64,000 nucleotides of DNA, taken from NCBI GenBank assembly GCA_005656395.1, contig SRSI01000010.1, forward strand, positions 868,001 to 932,000, in the 5' to 3' direction. The first letter of the stretch is position 1. The number at the start of each line of letters is the position of its first letter. A program made the translations under genes and the position numbers. The notes below the pieces were generated by a model that was not told the origin of the DNA, did not search any database, and worked only from the letters and a program-made list of their open reading frames with translations. Below are positions 23,287 to 34,995 of the stretch, piece after piece. Origin of the DNA: Strongyloides papillosus. Taxonomy: Eukaryota > Nematoda > Chromadorea > Rhabditida > Strongyloididae.

Positions 23287-25628
23287 ATGGAAGGACCACT
23301 ATCAAAATGGACTAATTTAGTACATGGTTGGCAATATCGTTGGTTCGTTCTACAAAATGATATTCTCGTCTACTATACGTCAAGAGAAAAGATGCTCCGC
23401 AGACAACAAAGAGGATGCATTAGACTCAGAGGTGCTACAATTGGAATTGATGGTGTAAATAATTCTTTATTTACAGTATCTGTAGATAATAAAATTTTTC
23501 ATCTACAGGTAAAAAATATATATTTTAAAGACTAACAATTTAAAATCTTTATAATTTAGGGGAGAGATCAAAATGAACGTGACAAATGGGTAAGAGCTTT
23601 AGAAAAAACAATTCATAATTTATGTGGATATTATAAACCTGCAGAACAGGATCCACTAACATTGTTAAATGAGAAATTACTAGAAGCAGACAATCAATTA
23701 AAAATTGCAATGGAAGAGGTAAAAACATAGTTAATAAAACTAATTTAAAAATCATTTTATTAAGGTGCATATTCTTGAATCGATTGAAGAAACATCAACT
23801 AATGAAAGAAAGGAAAAAATAAGAGAAATATTAAAATCTGGAAATATTTTACTTGACACAATAAGAAGTTCTGTTATATTTTTACAAATGGTTAAAAGTC
23901 AAATAGATTCAAATGGGAAACATAAAGCACGTTCTGGATCTCTTGCACCAAGTAATAATGGAACTGATGATGATAAATCTGTGTCTCCCGTTGCAGCCAT
24001 TAAACATGTAAGTTTTTTTCTTTTCTATCAAAGAATATCTTTTTTTACTGTTAAATGCTTTTATATGTAAAGTGTAAGAGAGCATAAGCTGACTCTTAAC
24101 CAGTCATTTTTTTTGTATTCTTAAAAAATTATTTAATATATTTTCATTTTACAAAATTATGTCTTTTTTTAATTAATGTCTTTTAATTTATTTGTTATTT
24201 TTGAATATTGTAGGAAGAAAAGGAAATAGTTGATATTGTTCCACCAATGTCTTATTCATCTTCTGAAGACGAAGACGAATTTTTTGATGCTCGTTCATTG
24301 AATGGTGAAAAAAATTACTCATCTTTTAATTCTGAAAAACGTATATCAGTATCATCAATACCAATTGACGAAAGTGCAATGAGAGTATATAATCAAACTG
24401 ATGTTGAACCCGATTGGGGTGATAGTAATGAAGATTTTGATAAAATTTATGAAAACAATGAAGAAAGTGACCTAGGAAATGTTCAGCAACAACATGGAAG
24501 TGTATTGATGCATCTCTTGTCACAGGTATGTCTGTTAAAATGACAAAATAATAAATAACAATTTAATTATAGGTAAGTGTTGGTATGGATTTGACAAAAG
24601 TTACTCTACCAACATTTATTTTGGAACGAAGATCTTTACTTGAGATGTATGCAGATTTCTTTGCGCATCCAGATGATTTTGTTGGAGGAACTGATCTCGA
24701 AACACCTGAATCCAGATTTATTGCTGTTGTACGATATTACCTTAGTGCGTTCTATCCAGCTCGCAAAAGTGGTGTTGCTAAGAAGCCATATAATCCTATT
24801 CTAGGAGAGACTTTCCGTTGTAGATGGACAGTTCCTGGAATGGAGTTATCTGGTGAAAAAACTACATCTGGACCTTTCCCAGGAAGTGATAAAAATCAGT
24901 TAACGTTTATAGCTGAACAAGTTTCACATCATCCACCAATATCTGCATTTTATGCTGAACATCCTGGAAAAAAAATATCATTTAATGGTTTCATATGGAC
25001 AAAATCTTCATTTCTTGGATTATCAATAGGTGTAGCTAATATTGGATTTGGAACTGTTACTTTACATGATTATGATGAAGTTTATAAATTGACATTTCCT
25101 AGTGGATATGGTAGAAGTATTATGGGAACACCATGGATTGAATTAGGTGGAAGAATTGAAGTTTCATGTGAGAAGACAGGTTATACTGCTGAGATAGATT
25201 TTTTGACAAAGTCATTCTTTGGTGGAAAACCACATAGATTAACAGGTTCATTATTTAGACCAGGTGTTAAAAAACCAATACTAACATTACGTGGAGAATG
25301 GAATGGTATTATATACGGTAAACCGTTAAATGGTGAGGAGTATGTTTTTGTTGATGTTAAAGCTAAACCAGAAATAAAGAAAGAATGTGATCCTATTTCT
25401 AAGATGGGTGATCGTGAAAGTAGACGCCTTTGGAGGCATGTTACAACAGCATTATTTAGAAATAAAATTAATTTAGCCACAAATTCTAAATTATGGATTG
25501 AACAAAGACAACGTGATGAAGCTAAAAAGAGGAAAGAAAACGGAGAAACTTGGAATAACATTTTCTTTAAAAAACAAGATGATAATTGGGTTTACGATAA
25601 TTCGTTAGGTAAAAGAACAGAAGTTTAA
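23287..25628 (+). CDS. Oxysterol-binding protein-related lipid transfer protein (ORP9-like)
   Basis: Five exons (23287-23508, 23560-23718, 23765-24007, 24214-24525, 24573-25628), all phase 0, give 663 residues. The PH domain at about 1-95 opens [20 protein letters not shown], very close to vertebrate ORP9/10/11. A FFAT motif DEFFDA (about 229-234) within an acidic stretch would bind VAP in the ER. The ORD lipid-transfer domain runs from about 320 to the end, with the fingerprint EQVSHHPP at 427-434. The set predicts a cytosolic protein bridging ER (FFAT-VAP) and a phosphoinositide-bearing membrane (PH, Golgi or endosome), moving sterol or PS against PI4P. Which C. elegans obr gene it matches is not settled here. 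It converges on the lectin receptor. Confidence 0.96.
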
Positions 25629-25875
25629 TAAGAGTGATATCTTTGTTAAATACTTTTATACAATCTTATTAAATATTAAGTCAAATTTTTTACACTATAA
25701 ATAGAATAACAGTATATATATATTAAAATTATACTTATTTTTGAGAAGAAAAATTAAATATTTGTATATGATTATAATTTGATATTAATATAAGATAGTA
25801 AATATTTATTTTAAAGTGTTTATTATTTTATTTAATACATTTAAAAAAAGAAAAGTAATAAATTTTATTGACAAT

Positions 25876-28774
25876 TTATAAACAATGTGCACTAGTAGTG
25901 GGATTTTTAACCTCTTCATATAAATCAACACCTCCATCTGGTGGAATGTCATAGTAATTTTCGTAGTCAAATGAGTACAATATTTGACTATTTGTAGGAG
26001 ATGGTATACTTTTTTTTAATGACAATGACTTCTCAATATCCATAGTTGGAATAGGTGTAAAAAGTGGTATAGATGGTCTTACAATTGGCCTTGATGCAGG
26101 CATTGTTAATTGAATATTTCCATTGGGTAATTGATGCATTTGAATAAGATGAGCAGGTATTTCAATTTGTTGAACTCCATTTACAGTTATGGAAGGATCT
26201 ATTATTGATATCGGAGAAGATGAATAATAAATTCCAGTATTATCTGTTACAGTTGAAGATGAATTAGTTGGAATAGAAGGTGTTGCATAGACAATGTTGT
26301 TTGAATTTAATACACCAACTTGTGAAGCGGAGGAACGATCTAAAGTTGAAGATGTCATACCTGAAGATGGTTCACGAGATTTGAATCTAATGTGATTAAG
26401 AACATTTGGAAAGAAATTTTGAATTCTATCACTTGCTATATAATGTTTTTGGCTTAAAAAGATTTTTAATGTTAATAATGTTAGAAGAATTAATAAGATA
26501 AAAATTATAACAAATAATATTATATCATTACGTTTTGATGAGTCATTTGAACTTTTAAATGAGGTTGGATCTAAAAATAGTATTTAATGTAAAAAATAGA
26601 AGTATTATTATATTACCTAAACAAATTGGTGGTTGAGGTTGCCATGTACCACTTTCTGTACAAACAATTTGTAAGTGTCCCATTAATTGATAATTTTCAT
26701 CACACATATAGGTTGCACTTGAGTTAAGTGTATAGCTACTTGCCTGAAAGGCTCCATTAGCTATTGTTGGTGGAATTCCACAATCAATTTCTATTATAAA
26801 AATATGAGACTTATTAATAAATATACTTACTTTTACATGAAGGAATTGTATTTGACCATTGACCTTCTGAAGTACAAACACGAAGTGGTGAATGAGATTT
26901 TGTAGTATCAAGAATATATCCTTTCAAACATTTATATTCAATTAATGAACCAAATGATAAAGAATTGTTAAGTTTTATAATATTTCCTTCTTTCCATTGT
27001 GGTGGTTCCGGACATAATATTGGCTCACACACAGGAATATCATATGACCATTTTCCATCTTCATGACATCTTCTCTTTGATTGTCCAACTAGTTTAAAAC
27101 CATACTCACATGAGTAAAATGCAAACGTTCCAACGGTAAATGTTTGTGAAGAAAATACGACTTTTGAATTTTCTAAAATTCCTGGATATGTACAATATTT
27201 TGGTTTTGTTTGGCAGATATATGAATTCCAGACACTTTGAGATGCACTAATCCATTTCCATGATGCTGGTCTACCAATTGCTACGGCTAATGTTTCACTA
27301 TTTTGAACTTCTTGAGGTTTTTCATACCAATCACTTTCATTTTCATTTAAAATATCACCATCAGCCCAATTCCATCCGGATGATGTTCCCATCAAACCAA
27401 TCCAATAAAAGTTAGATACATCAGAAACTGATGCTAATGCAGATCTAATAATTGTTCTTGTTACATTTGTCATTCTAATTGGAAGTGTTCCACCAATATC
27501 AAGACAATTTTTTTGTGCATTCTTCCAGTCTAGTTTTTGATGACGTGAAGATGAAAAGCAGGTTCCCTCATGGATAGCTAAAACATCCATCTTTGATAAC
27601 CCACATTGCCATGGTGCTTCTACATACAAATGTGTAACATTAAAGCAATTTATGAAAAAAAAAGTTTTTTAAGCATTCATACATAAATATATTTTTACTT
27701 TATTTTTTATCATTTAAAATTTTAAGAATCTTATTGTTAGTTGAATTACTTTACCTCGAAAAAGAACTCTTCTTTCATTTTTATATCAATTATTAAAGTG
27801 GAATGATCTAATTTTTATAAAGTACAAATATTGAATTGTACAAATAGTTTGAATACAATTAAACAATTTTATTTTTATCTTACTATACTATATACTTTTT
27901 TATATATTATTTTTGTTTAAGCTAGATTTTATAAAAATATATGCACAAAACAACATATATAAAGTAACAGAGATAAATAATTAGTTATGTGAATTCTAGT
28001 TTTATTTTTTAAAGTTATCTCTAGAATAATAATTTAAAAAAATATTTGAAGTGTTACATCTTAATAATTTTTAATAGCATCACTCAATAACAAAAATATT
28101 TTTAGAAAAAGTATTGTAAATGAAAACTTACGTGAATCAATGGCATAGGCTTTGAAATCACAAAGATGTAGTTTACCAGCAACTATCATTTTTATCTTAG
28201 ATATATTGTTTCCTTGACAATGTACTGTAACTGTTTCATTTGGATTATTATTTTTCTGATGGATAAATTTAGAACAACTATGATTTTCACCATTTTTATC
28301 AATTAAAATAATATCAGAAATGGATCCTGATAGATGTCCTAATACGTAAGAGATTGCTCTTATTTTATATTTTGAAAGTAAATCTACACTCCATGATGCT
28401 GATTCATATATTGAGTTTTCTGTTATTGAACACATGGGAACTGTAGTAACAGCGTACATTGCAGAATTGCCTGATGATTGAAAAGAAGGTTTATCTTTTG
28501 CAACATCAATAACACATAATGGTGCATCTCCTGACCAAGTTCCATCACTTTTACATTTTCTCTCTTCATCTCCTATTTTTTCGAAGCCAGTAGAACAAGA
28601 ATACCTTGCAATAGATCCGACATCATATGGAGCTATATCAGGTAAAAGTATCTGACAATTTTCAGATACTGATGGTTGTAAACATTTTGAATTTACACAC
28701 GAAATATATATTAATAATAATATAAATATAAAGAAAAATGTTTTTTTGAAAAATACTAAGAGATCAGTATACAT
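25876..28774 (-). CDS. Selectin-like membrane receptor: sushi, F5/8-like, C-type lectin, sushi repeats
   Basis: Four exons (28774-28132, 27619-26831, 26790-26617, 26570-25876) give 766 residues with matching phases. Signal peptide about 1-29. Then come a sushi/CCP domain (about 30-90), an F5/8-type or fucolectin-like region (about 95-213), a C-type lectin domain (about 217-340, with WIGLMGTSSGWNWADG), three sushi domains (about 345-535, cut by a phase-1 intron), a transmembrane helix (about 552-574) and a long Ser/Pro-rich cytoplasmic tail. The domain order resembles insect Furrowed-like and selectin-type adhesion receptors. The lectin loop lacks an obvious EPN or QPD sugar motif, so sugar binding is uncertain. 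The first intron is 512 bp, long for this window. Function (adhesion or immune recognition) is inferred from architecture only. Confidence 0.88.
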
Positions 28775-30444
28775 TTACTTTAATTTTATATTAAATAATC
28801 CAAATTAATCCATAAAATAGAAATACAAAAATAGTTTTAAGAAGTTATAATAACTTATTTAATTTTTTTCTTAAGTTAAACTGTTTGTTGCGTGATCTAG
28901 AATAGAAAATAAAAGGTTAATTATAATGAACTAATGAATTTTTTTAATACTCTTTTGTATAAATCTTACACACTTTACGATATGAATATAAAATATATTA
29001 AAGATAGTTAAAGTAATGATATATTATTCATAAATAAAAAGAGGTAAAGAGTATGAACATATTGAATAATTGAAATGTATATATATTAAAAGGAAAATGA
29101 AAGAATATTGTGGAAGGTAGGAAAACCGTTTAAACCATTATAATTTTTCAAGTTTTGACGTATGAATATCTTTAAATGTGAAAAGTGAAAGGTTAATCAC
29201 GGTACGTTTAATAATATAAAATGACATGAATTATAATGAGTAAATAACAAGCGGCATTATAGAAGATTTATTTATTAGATATAACTTAAATATTTACTGT
29301 TTTTTTTTAATAATTGTAAAATTAATTTTCTGTCTACATTGTCTTCTGAAACTATATAAAATTGTTAAATATATTATAAAAGATAATTTATCTAGCTTTA
29401 TTATATTCTCGATAAACATCTTTACTAGTATCTTTAGATATTTGTGATGAAACAATATGACAAAATACCTTTATTACTGGACATATAAAGGGGCTTGTAA
29501 GAAAAAGATAAACATTAGAAGATATAAAAATAAATAGAATATGATTCAACTTTAATAATTACATCTTTCATATAAAATAAGTTATATAGGTGCGCAAAAG
29601 TGATTTAATTAGAAGAAACAAAATATAACTTTATAATTACATATAATTTTAACAATTTATTTTAGTGAAAAAAAAATAAAAATTACTTATTTTACTATTA
29701 AAAAGAGGTTTTTGTAACTTTTAAAAATAAGTTAGCTATATATGATAACATTCAATTATTGTATCATCAGTTGACAACAAATTTTAAGTATATCTTCAGA
29801 AAAATATAAAGAGGATAATAATACCAATTTTCAGTAATCTTTCAAAAGTTGATGTGTTGAATTCAGTTTTTACCTCAAAAGGGAATATATAAATATTAAA
29901 ATTATTGGCTATAAAACTACACAAATGTTAAAGGTGTTTATTAAATTAGTTCTCTTTTAATTCACAGATTTATATATTAACATATTTATTGTCATATTAT
30001 ATTATAATAAAACCGATTTTGATTGAATAAGTTGTTGAATTTTTTTTTTCTGTTACAATAAATGTTCTATTTTTTCAATAGAATTTTTCTTTTATATCAT
30101 AATCTTACAACTACTAAAATAGTTTTTCTTCTCGCAATGTAAGAAAGTTATTGTTATATTATATTCTTTAATTTAAAATTAATTATAAGATGTATTAAAA
30201 GAATTTTATTTAAATAATAAATAAGTTAGCTGTAATTACCACTGAAAATTATCTATTTAGTTTTTTTCTAAAGTATACATAATAAATGTGTTGATTGTAA
30301 AAAATTTTGATGTACAAATCATCTGACTATTAGCCTTTAAATAAAGTCTCGGTCATTTTTACACGTTTTATTCCAATAACGATTGTTTAATAACTATTTT
30401 ATGTCTAATTAAAATTATTGTATTTTAGGGAAGAGAATATAATT
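28775..30444. other. Divergent spacer, lectin receptor / GALT
   Basis: About 1.67 kb of AT-rich DNA with no supported gene. TTTTAG at 30423-30428, 16 bases before the GALT ATG, looks like a splice acceptor (trans-splice or 5' UTR intron). Confidence 0.5.
30423..30428 (+). promoter_or_regulatory. Splice acceptor before GALT start
   Basis: TATTTTAG sits 16 bases upstream of the first ATG. Codons upstream of it in the same frame are not conserved in GALT, so it probably marks spliced-leader addition or a non-coding first exon. Confidence 0.45.
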
Positions 30445-31524
30445 ATGACAACACGACGTTACAATCCTTTACTTGATTCATGGGTAATTGTAGCTGCGGA
30501 TAGATTAAAAAGACCTTGGAGTGGAGAAAAAGAAGTGAAATATGATAGTGTTTCTCTAGACAACCATAAAGATATTTCAATTGACATTCCTATTAATAAT
30601 AATCCCTTAGCTCCTGGTGGTATAAGAGATAATGGTAAAAGAAATCCAATGTACAGTGGAGTTTACGTATTTGAAAATGATTTCCCAACATTTAATAAAG
30701 ATAAACAAAATATTATAAACAATCATTCTGAGAAAGATGATCTGTTTGTAGAAGAAAATTTGTTATCTGGTATATGTAAAGTTATTTGTTATAGTGAAAA
30801 AACAAATGATAGATTGAGTGTAATGAGTATAGATCAAATTTTTAATGTTTTAGATACTTGGTGTGATGAATTTGAGAAATTAAAATTTGAATTTGATTGG
30901 ATACAAATATTTGAAAATAGAGGTACAGAAGTTGGTTCAAGTAATATGCATCCACATTGTCAACTTTGGGCAATGAATTATGTTCCTTCAATTCCATTAA
31001 AAAAAGATGAGACGCAAAAAATTTATTTTGAAAAAAATGGAAAAAATATGCTTTACGAGTATATGAAAAAAGAAATAGAAAAAAAAGAAAGAATTATTAG
31101 TGAAAACGATGATTGGGTTGTTTTAGTACCATATTGGGCATTATGGCCATTTGAAACAATGATACTACCAAAATTTAATATTCAATACATAACAGAATTA
31201 TCAGATTCACAAAAAAGATCATTAGCTATTATTTTAAAAATAATACTTCTGAAATATGATTTAATTTTCGATTGCTCATTTCCTTATATGTTTGGAGTAA
31301 TTAATGCACCAAGTGGAAAATATTTCAATAAATCAAAGCCACATTGGCAACTTCATTTTCATTTTTATCCTCCTTTACTTCGATCATCTACAATTAAAAA
31401 ACACCTAGCTGGTTTTGAAGTATTTGCTGAACCTCAACGAGATTTAACACCAGAAACTGCAGCAGATATAATTAAAAAACAACAAAATAAAGAGATTGAA
31501 GATCTCTTAAAATATTGTAAATGA
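30445..31524 (+). CDS. GALT: Galactose-1-phosphate uridylyltransferase
   Basis: Leloir pathway enzyme: UDP-glucose + galactose-1-phosphate to glucose-1-phosphate + UDP-galactose. One exon, 359 residues, close to the human 379. RYNPLLDSWVIVAADRLKRPW near the N-terminus is the usual substrate-binding region. The active site SSNMHPHCQLWA holds the His-Pro-His triad at 169-171, with His171 the uridylylated nucleophile and Gln173 conserved. The C-terminal part has WQLHFHFYPPLLRS and AEPQRDLTPETAA, as in animal GALT. I start at the ATG at 30445, after a TTTTAG acceptor, because upstream codons lack an ATG and conservation. A galactokinase lies 22 kb downstream in this window, so two steps of the route are present. 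Confidence 0.96.
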   Translation: MTTRRYNPLLDSWVIVAADRLKRPWSGEKEVKYDSVSLDNHKDISIDIPINNNPLAPGGIRDNGKRNPMYSGVYVFENDFPTFNKDKQNIINNHSEKDDLFVEENLLSGICKVICYSEKTNDRLSVMSIDQIFNVLDTWCDEFEKLKFEFDWIQIFENRGTEVGSSNMHPHCQLWAMNYVPSIPLKKDETQKIYFEKNGKNMLYEYMKKEIEKKERIISENDDWVVLVPYWALWPFETMILPKFNIQYITELSDSQKRSLAIILKIILLKYDLIFDCSFPYMFGVINAPSGKYFNKSKPHWQLHFHFYPPLLRSSTIKKHLAGFEVFAEPQRDLTPETAADIIKKQQNKEIEDLLKYCK

Positions 31525-31694
31525 ACTTGACATATTAATATCTACATTAAAGAATTGTGTTATTCCTTCATATTTATACAACAATTAATAAGATGATAAT
31601 TTAAATATATCTCTTTTTTATTTTAAAACAATAAGATATATTTTAGAAAGCGCTTTTAAAATATCAGGTAAATATGATGGAAAGAGGTTAAATT

Positions 31695-32036
31695 TTACCT
31701 CTTGTCAGCTGTTAATGTAAGAATTCCCTTGCTGTTAAGATGACTTTTGAGTGTCAAAACATTTACATCTTGTGGTAATTTATAAGTTCTGTTTATTTCT
31801 CTTGACACTGATGATTCTGGTGATTTTGACTCATGTTTACAATGTATAACTATATTTTCTCCAATTATCTTTACTTCAATTTCATTAGGAGCAAAATATT
31901 GACATTGTAATGCTGCTTCAAACTTATTTGAATCATTTTGAATTGTTACAACACCATCTTCTTTTTGTAATGGCCAATCCCAAACACTGGCAGGAACACA
32001 TGTTGTAGATATCAATGAATTTTGATAATTTGGCAT
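31695..32036 (-). CDS. Small heat shock protein 1 of cluster (alpha-crystallin domain)
   Basis: A 113-residue Hsp20-family protein, the only member of the array on the minus strand. After a short N-terminus it has the array signature VWDWPLQKEDGV, then beta strands with FAPNEIEVKIIGENIVIHCKHE, and REINRTYKLP before the final GILTLTA strand. The size and near absence of N- and C-terminal extensions match the Hsp12-type sHSPs of C. elegans, which form small oligomers and are weak chaperones. There is no C-terminal I-x-I/V motif. It is convergent with GALT, about 170 bp between stops. Confidence 0.9.
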   Translation of the reverse strand: MPNYQNSLISTTCVPASVWDWPLQKEDGVVTIQNDSNKFEAALQCQYFAPNEIEVKIIGENIVIHCKHESKSPESSVSREINRTYKLPQDVNVLTLKSHLNSKGILTLTADKR

Positions 32037-32643
32037 TTTTAAGTTGAATTAAAAAATTTTATGGTAATTATTATCTGGAAATATTATTAATTAATAGATT
32101 ATAATAAAATTAAAATGAAATTATTTTTAATTAATAAAACTTTACCATTGAAGTAGTAATTTGTTAAATGTAAAATATTATATCTAAAAATTATCTCTCA
32201 CGAATTCTCTAATTACTTATTCTTTATCATTTGAATGTATGATGTTGATATAAGTAAAAATGTACAATCTTTATTCAATATCTTTGTTAATTCATCTCAG
32301 TAAGACAAATTCCAATAACGATATTGACAGAGAAATCAACAAATTCACTTATTACAACATTAAAATAAAATTAAAACCTTCCGTCTTCAACTATATCTTA
32401 ATATCATTTTACCGCAAAATTATATTGAATTATTTTATTGTTATTTATTTTATTAATGTCATATAAAATAGATTTTTTTGATATAATTAAAAATGAGCAT
32501 TGATTCTATGTGTTAAATATCAATAAAAGAAATCCGTGATGTATGAATATGACGTCATAGTTGAAAACAATAACACCTCTGTTATATATTAATTTTTTTA
32601 TAAATTACAACAAAAAAACTAATATTTTTAATTTGTTAAAAAA
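32037..32643. promoter_or_regulatory. Divergent promoter region of two sHSP genes
   Basis: Roughly 600 bp between head-to-head sHSP genes. It holds a perfect CRE palindrome at 32550-32557 and TATA-like TATATATTA near 32582. The 68-codon open stretch at 32260-32466 is Asn/Ile-rich and has no homology. Confidence 0.45.
32550..32557. promoter_or_regulatory. CRE-like palindrome TGACGTCA
   Basis: Perfect 8-base CREB/ATF consensus 87 bp before the ATG of the second sHSP gene. A second copy lies at 35822-35829 within the same array. Confidence 0.5.
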
Positions 32644-32976
32644 ATGAAACGAAGATATTTTAATTTAGATCACTCTGTTATTGACTATCCATATAAAACT
32701 AATAATGATGATGGTTTTGTGAAATCTGTTTGTTTTGACGATCGTTTTATTTTAACATTCAATTGCCAAAATGTCAGTGCTAAAGAGATGAAAGTCAATA
32801 TTATTGGTAATCAGGTAAGGATTAAAATAATAAGAAAAGACAAAAACAAAGGCCACTTAATTTCTAAAAGTAGCTATAAAATCTACAAACTTCCTGATAA
32901 TGTTGATTCAAGATCGATAAAGTATACATTTAACGATCATGGAGATTTAATAATAACAGGAGAAAAAGAAAGTTAA
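32644..32976 (+). CDS. Small heat shock protein 2 of cluster (diverged)
   Basis: A 110-residue protein with an alpha-crystallin fold but the most worn signature of the array: VIDYPYKTNNDDGF replaces the DWPL..DGV block, followed by ILTFNCQNVSAKEMKVNIIGNQ, IYKLPDNVD and GDLIITGEK. The HC.HE segment shared by the others has become IKIIRKDK. It is basic (Lys-rich). It ends right after the last beta strand with no C-terminal extension. Likely a diverged paralogue; whether it is heat-induced cannot be told. Confidence 0.82.
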   Translation: MKRRYFNLDHSVIDYPYKTNNDDGFVKSVCFDDRFILTFNCQNVSAKEMKVNIIGNQVRIKIIRKDKNKGHLISKSSYKIYKLPDNVDSRSIKYTFNDHGDLIITGEKES

Positions 32977-33258
32977 CAAAAAACAAATTTATACAAGACA
33001 TCATATGAAATAGTAATTGTAAATTGTCATTAACATTATATTGTTTTCTACTATTAATATTTTCTACTGATCATTTAAATAAATCTTAAGATAACAAAAA
33101 TCTTGTAGTTTTTAAGAACACATTCACAATATATTGGCTTAAAAACATTTTTTCTAAAACATGGTTTTCAGAAGGATTTATAAGTGGTCTATATTAAATA
33201 AAAGATAATTTAAGATTAATGTAAACTATTTTTACTCTATCCTTAACAAAAAGACATA

Positions 33259-33265
33259 TATAAAA
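33259..33265 (+). promoter_or_regulatory. TATA box of sHSP 3
   Basis: TATAAAA 52 bp before the ATG at 33311. The same element sits 57-63 bp before the starts at 34996 and 36259, so the spacing is conserved across the array. Confidence 0.55.
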
Positions 33266-33310
33266 GAAAGAAGAAAACAACAATTTTATTATGAACTCAT
33301 ATTTCTTTAA

Positions 33311-33802
33311 ATGAACCAGCATCCACAGAATCATATACCTTCATGCATTGGAAGACCTATTAGGAATTCTTTATCTACTACATATTCATTACAATCAAAA
33401 AATTCTGGCATAGCAAAGTACCACGATACTTATCACTCTCCATATGCAAATTATGATTGTAAGTTCATAAGAGGTATAATTCCGTCGAAAAAAGAAACAT
33501 ATATATGTGATTGGCCTTATAATCAGAAGAATAATGGATCTGTCATCGCAGTTACCAATGGAAGATGCATTGAATTATCCTTTGATGTTAGACAATTTAA
33601 ACCAAAAGAAATTAAAATTTATGTTGATGGTGAACGGTTGAATATTTTTTGTAAGCATGAGAAAAGTAAAGAAAGCAATAATTGTGGAACTTATATATCA
33701 AAGACTTATCATCTTCCTAAATATATAAATCCTAAAACACTAACGCACGAAATAACACAAGAAGGCGATTTAATTATAAGAGCTTCGAAAAAATTTCTTT
33801 AA
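33311..33802 (+). CDS. Small heat shock protein 3 of cluster
   Basis: A 163-residue sHSP with an N-terminal extension of about 65 residues (Ser/Tyr/Pro-rich) before YICDWPYNQKNNGSV. The alpha-crystallin domain continues with FDVRQFKPKEIKIYVDGERLNIFCKHE and SKTYHLPKYINPKTL, closing with GDLIIRASK. No I-x-I/V extension follows. An in-frame-terminating ATG at 33291 overlaps the start codon as ATGA; given the TATA at 33259 the mRNA may start too close to it for it to be used, so I keep 33311. Confidence 0.88.
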   Translation: MNQHPQNHIPSCIGRPIRNSLSTTYSLQSKNSGIAKYHDTYHSPYANYDCKFIRGIIPSKKETYICDWPYNQKNNGSVIAVTNGRCIELSFDVRQFKPKEIKIYVDGERLNIFCKHEKSKESNNCGTYISKTYHLPKYINPKTLTHEITQEGDLIIRASKKFL

Positions 33803-34011
33803 TATTACTTCTCGTTCTTTTTTTAAAATAAAGACTGATATAATGTCTACTAATAAAAAATTACTTTTAAAAATATTTTTTCATAATATAAATATTTTTA
33901 AAAAATATCATAAGATGCTTATCAATAAATATAATTTTGGAGAAAAGACACTCTAGAAATTAGTCTTTTATCAATTAGTATTTCTTTTTTCTATTTTTTG
34001 TTAAAGACAAT

Positions 34012-34524
34012 ATGAATACTTGCACAAAATTTCTAACTTCTATTTCTAAAAATCCCTGTCAAATTTCAAAAGTTACACAAGTAGCATCCTATCATCAAAA
34101 AGTAATTGATCATTATGAGAATCCTCGTAATGTTGGGAGCTTAGATACGAAGGATCCAAATGTAGGGACAGGAATTGTTGGAGCACCGGCTTGTGGTGAT
34201 GTCATGAAATTACAAATAAAAGTTGATGATAATGGAAAAATTGTAGAAGCCAAATTTAAAACATTCGGTTGTGGAAGTGCTATCGCTAGTAGTAGTTTGG
34301 CAACAGAATGGATTCAAGGTAAAACTACAGAATATGCTAGTAAAATTAAAAACGATGATATTGCTAAAGAATTATCTTTACCACCTGTAAAACTCCATTG
34401 TTCTAGTAAGTTTTAAAATATTTCAACTTTATCGCTGAAATTATTTCTAGTGCTTGCACAAGATGCCATTCAAGCAGCTTTAAATGATTATAAGAAAAAG
34501 CAACAAATGAAAAATGGAGAGTAA
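34012..34524 (+). CDS. iscu-1: Mitochondrial iron-sulfur cluster scaffold ISCU
   Basis: Scaffold on which NFS1 and frataxin assemble [2Fe-2S] clusters. Exons 34012-34405 and 34451-34524 with a 45 nt intron give 155 residues. An N-terminal presequence (about 1-25) suits mitochondrial import. Cluster ligands are all present: Cys61 and Asp63 (GAPACGD), Cys87 (FGCGSA) and Cys130 (KLHCSMLA); the last motif is formed across the splice junction. LPPVKLHC, recognised by the HSC20/HSPA9 chaperones, is intact. Mitochondrial Fe-S scaffold and sHSP genes have no known functional link, so its place inside the array is probably chance. Confidence 0.97.
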
Positions 34525-34995
34525 AAAAATTTATGACGATAAATGGTATTTGTTTAATTTCTCTCCAAATAACCTTATATTTTGATTATTAAATAGTTCT
34601 TCTCTGTTATTTTATTTTTAAAATTTAATGTAGTTATAAATTGCACATATTTACTAATATAAGATTATTTTGCAGCCTCAAAAAATAAACATCTACAAAA
34701 AGCATATGTTATTTTGTGGATAATTGAAACAACTTTGTTTGCTAAGTGGCATTGTTTTGAATTAACACTCACTATTTGTAAGATGATTATTTAATAAAGC
34801 GATTTTTTCATAGAAAAGTTGCTTATTCTCAATAGAAAAAGATACACCTAAGAATAGTTGAATTTCTTATATCTGGTAAATAAAATAAAAATAAAAAATA
34901 ATTTTCATTGCATGTTTGTGTAAAAAATAAAGTATAAAAAGAACAATATATGTTATATTTCTAATCATTTGTTCTCATAATTTTCAAATTTCACT
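34525..34995. other. Spacer with TATA box of sHSP 4
   Basis: ISCU 3' UTR followed by the upstream region of the next sHSP gene. TATAAAAA at 34933-34940 is its only clear element. Confidence 0.45.
34933..34940 (+). promoter_or_regulatory. TATA box of sHSP 4
   Basis: TATAAAAA 63 bp before the ATG at 34996, matching the spacing at the third and fifth sHSP genes. Confidence 0.55.

Noticed and set aside
32260..32466. 68-codon plus-strand frame between divergent sHSP genes
   Set aside because: Ile/Asn/Tyr-rich with no recognisable domain; sits in a promoter region.
34012..34524. Functional link between ISCU and the surrounding sHSP genes
   Set aside because: No shared regulatory element or known pathway link; adjacency alone is weak evidence.
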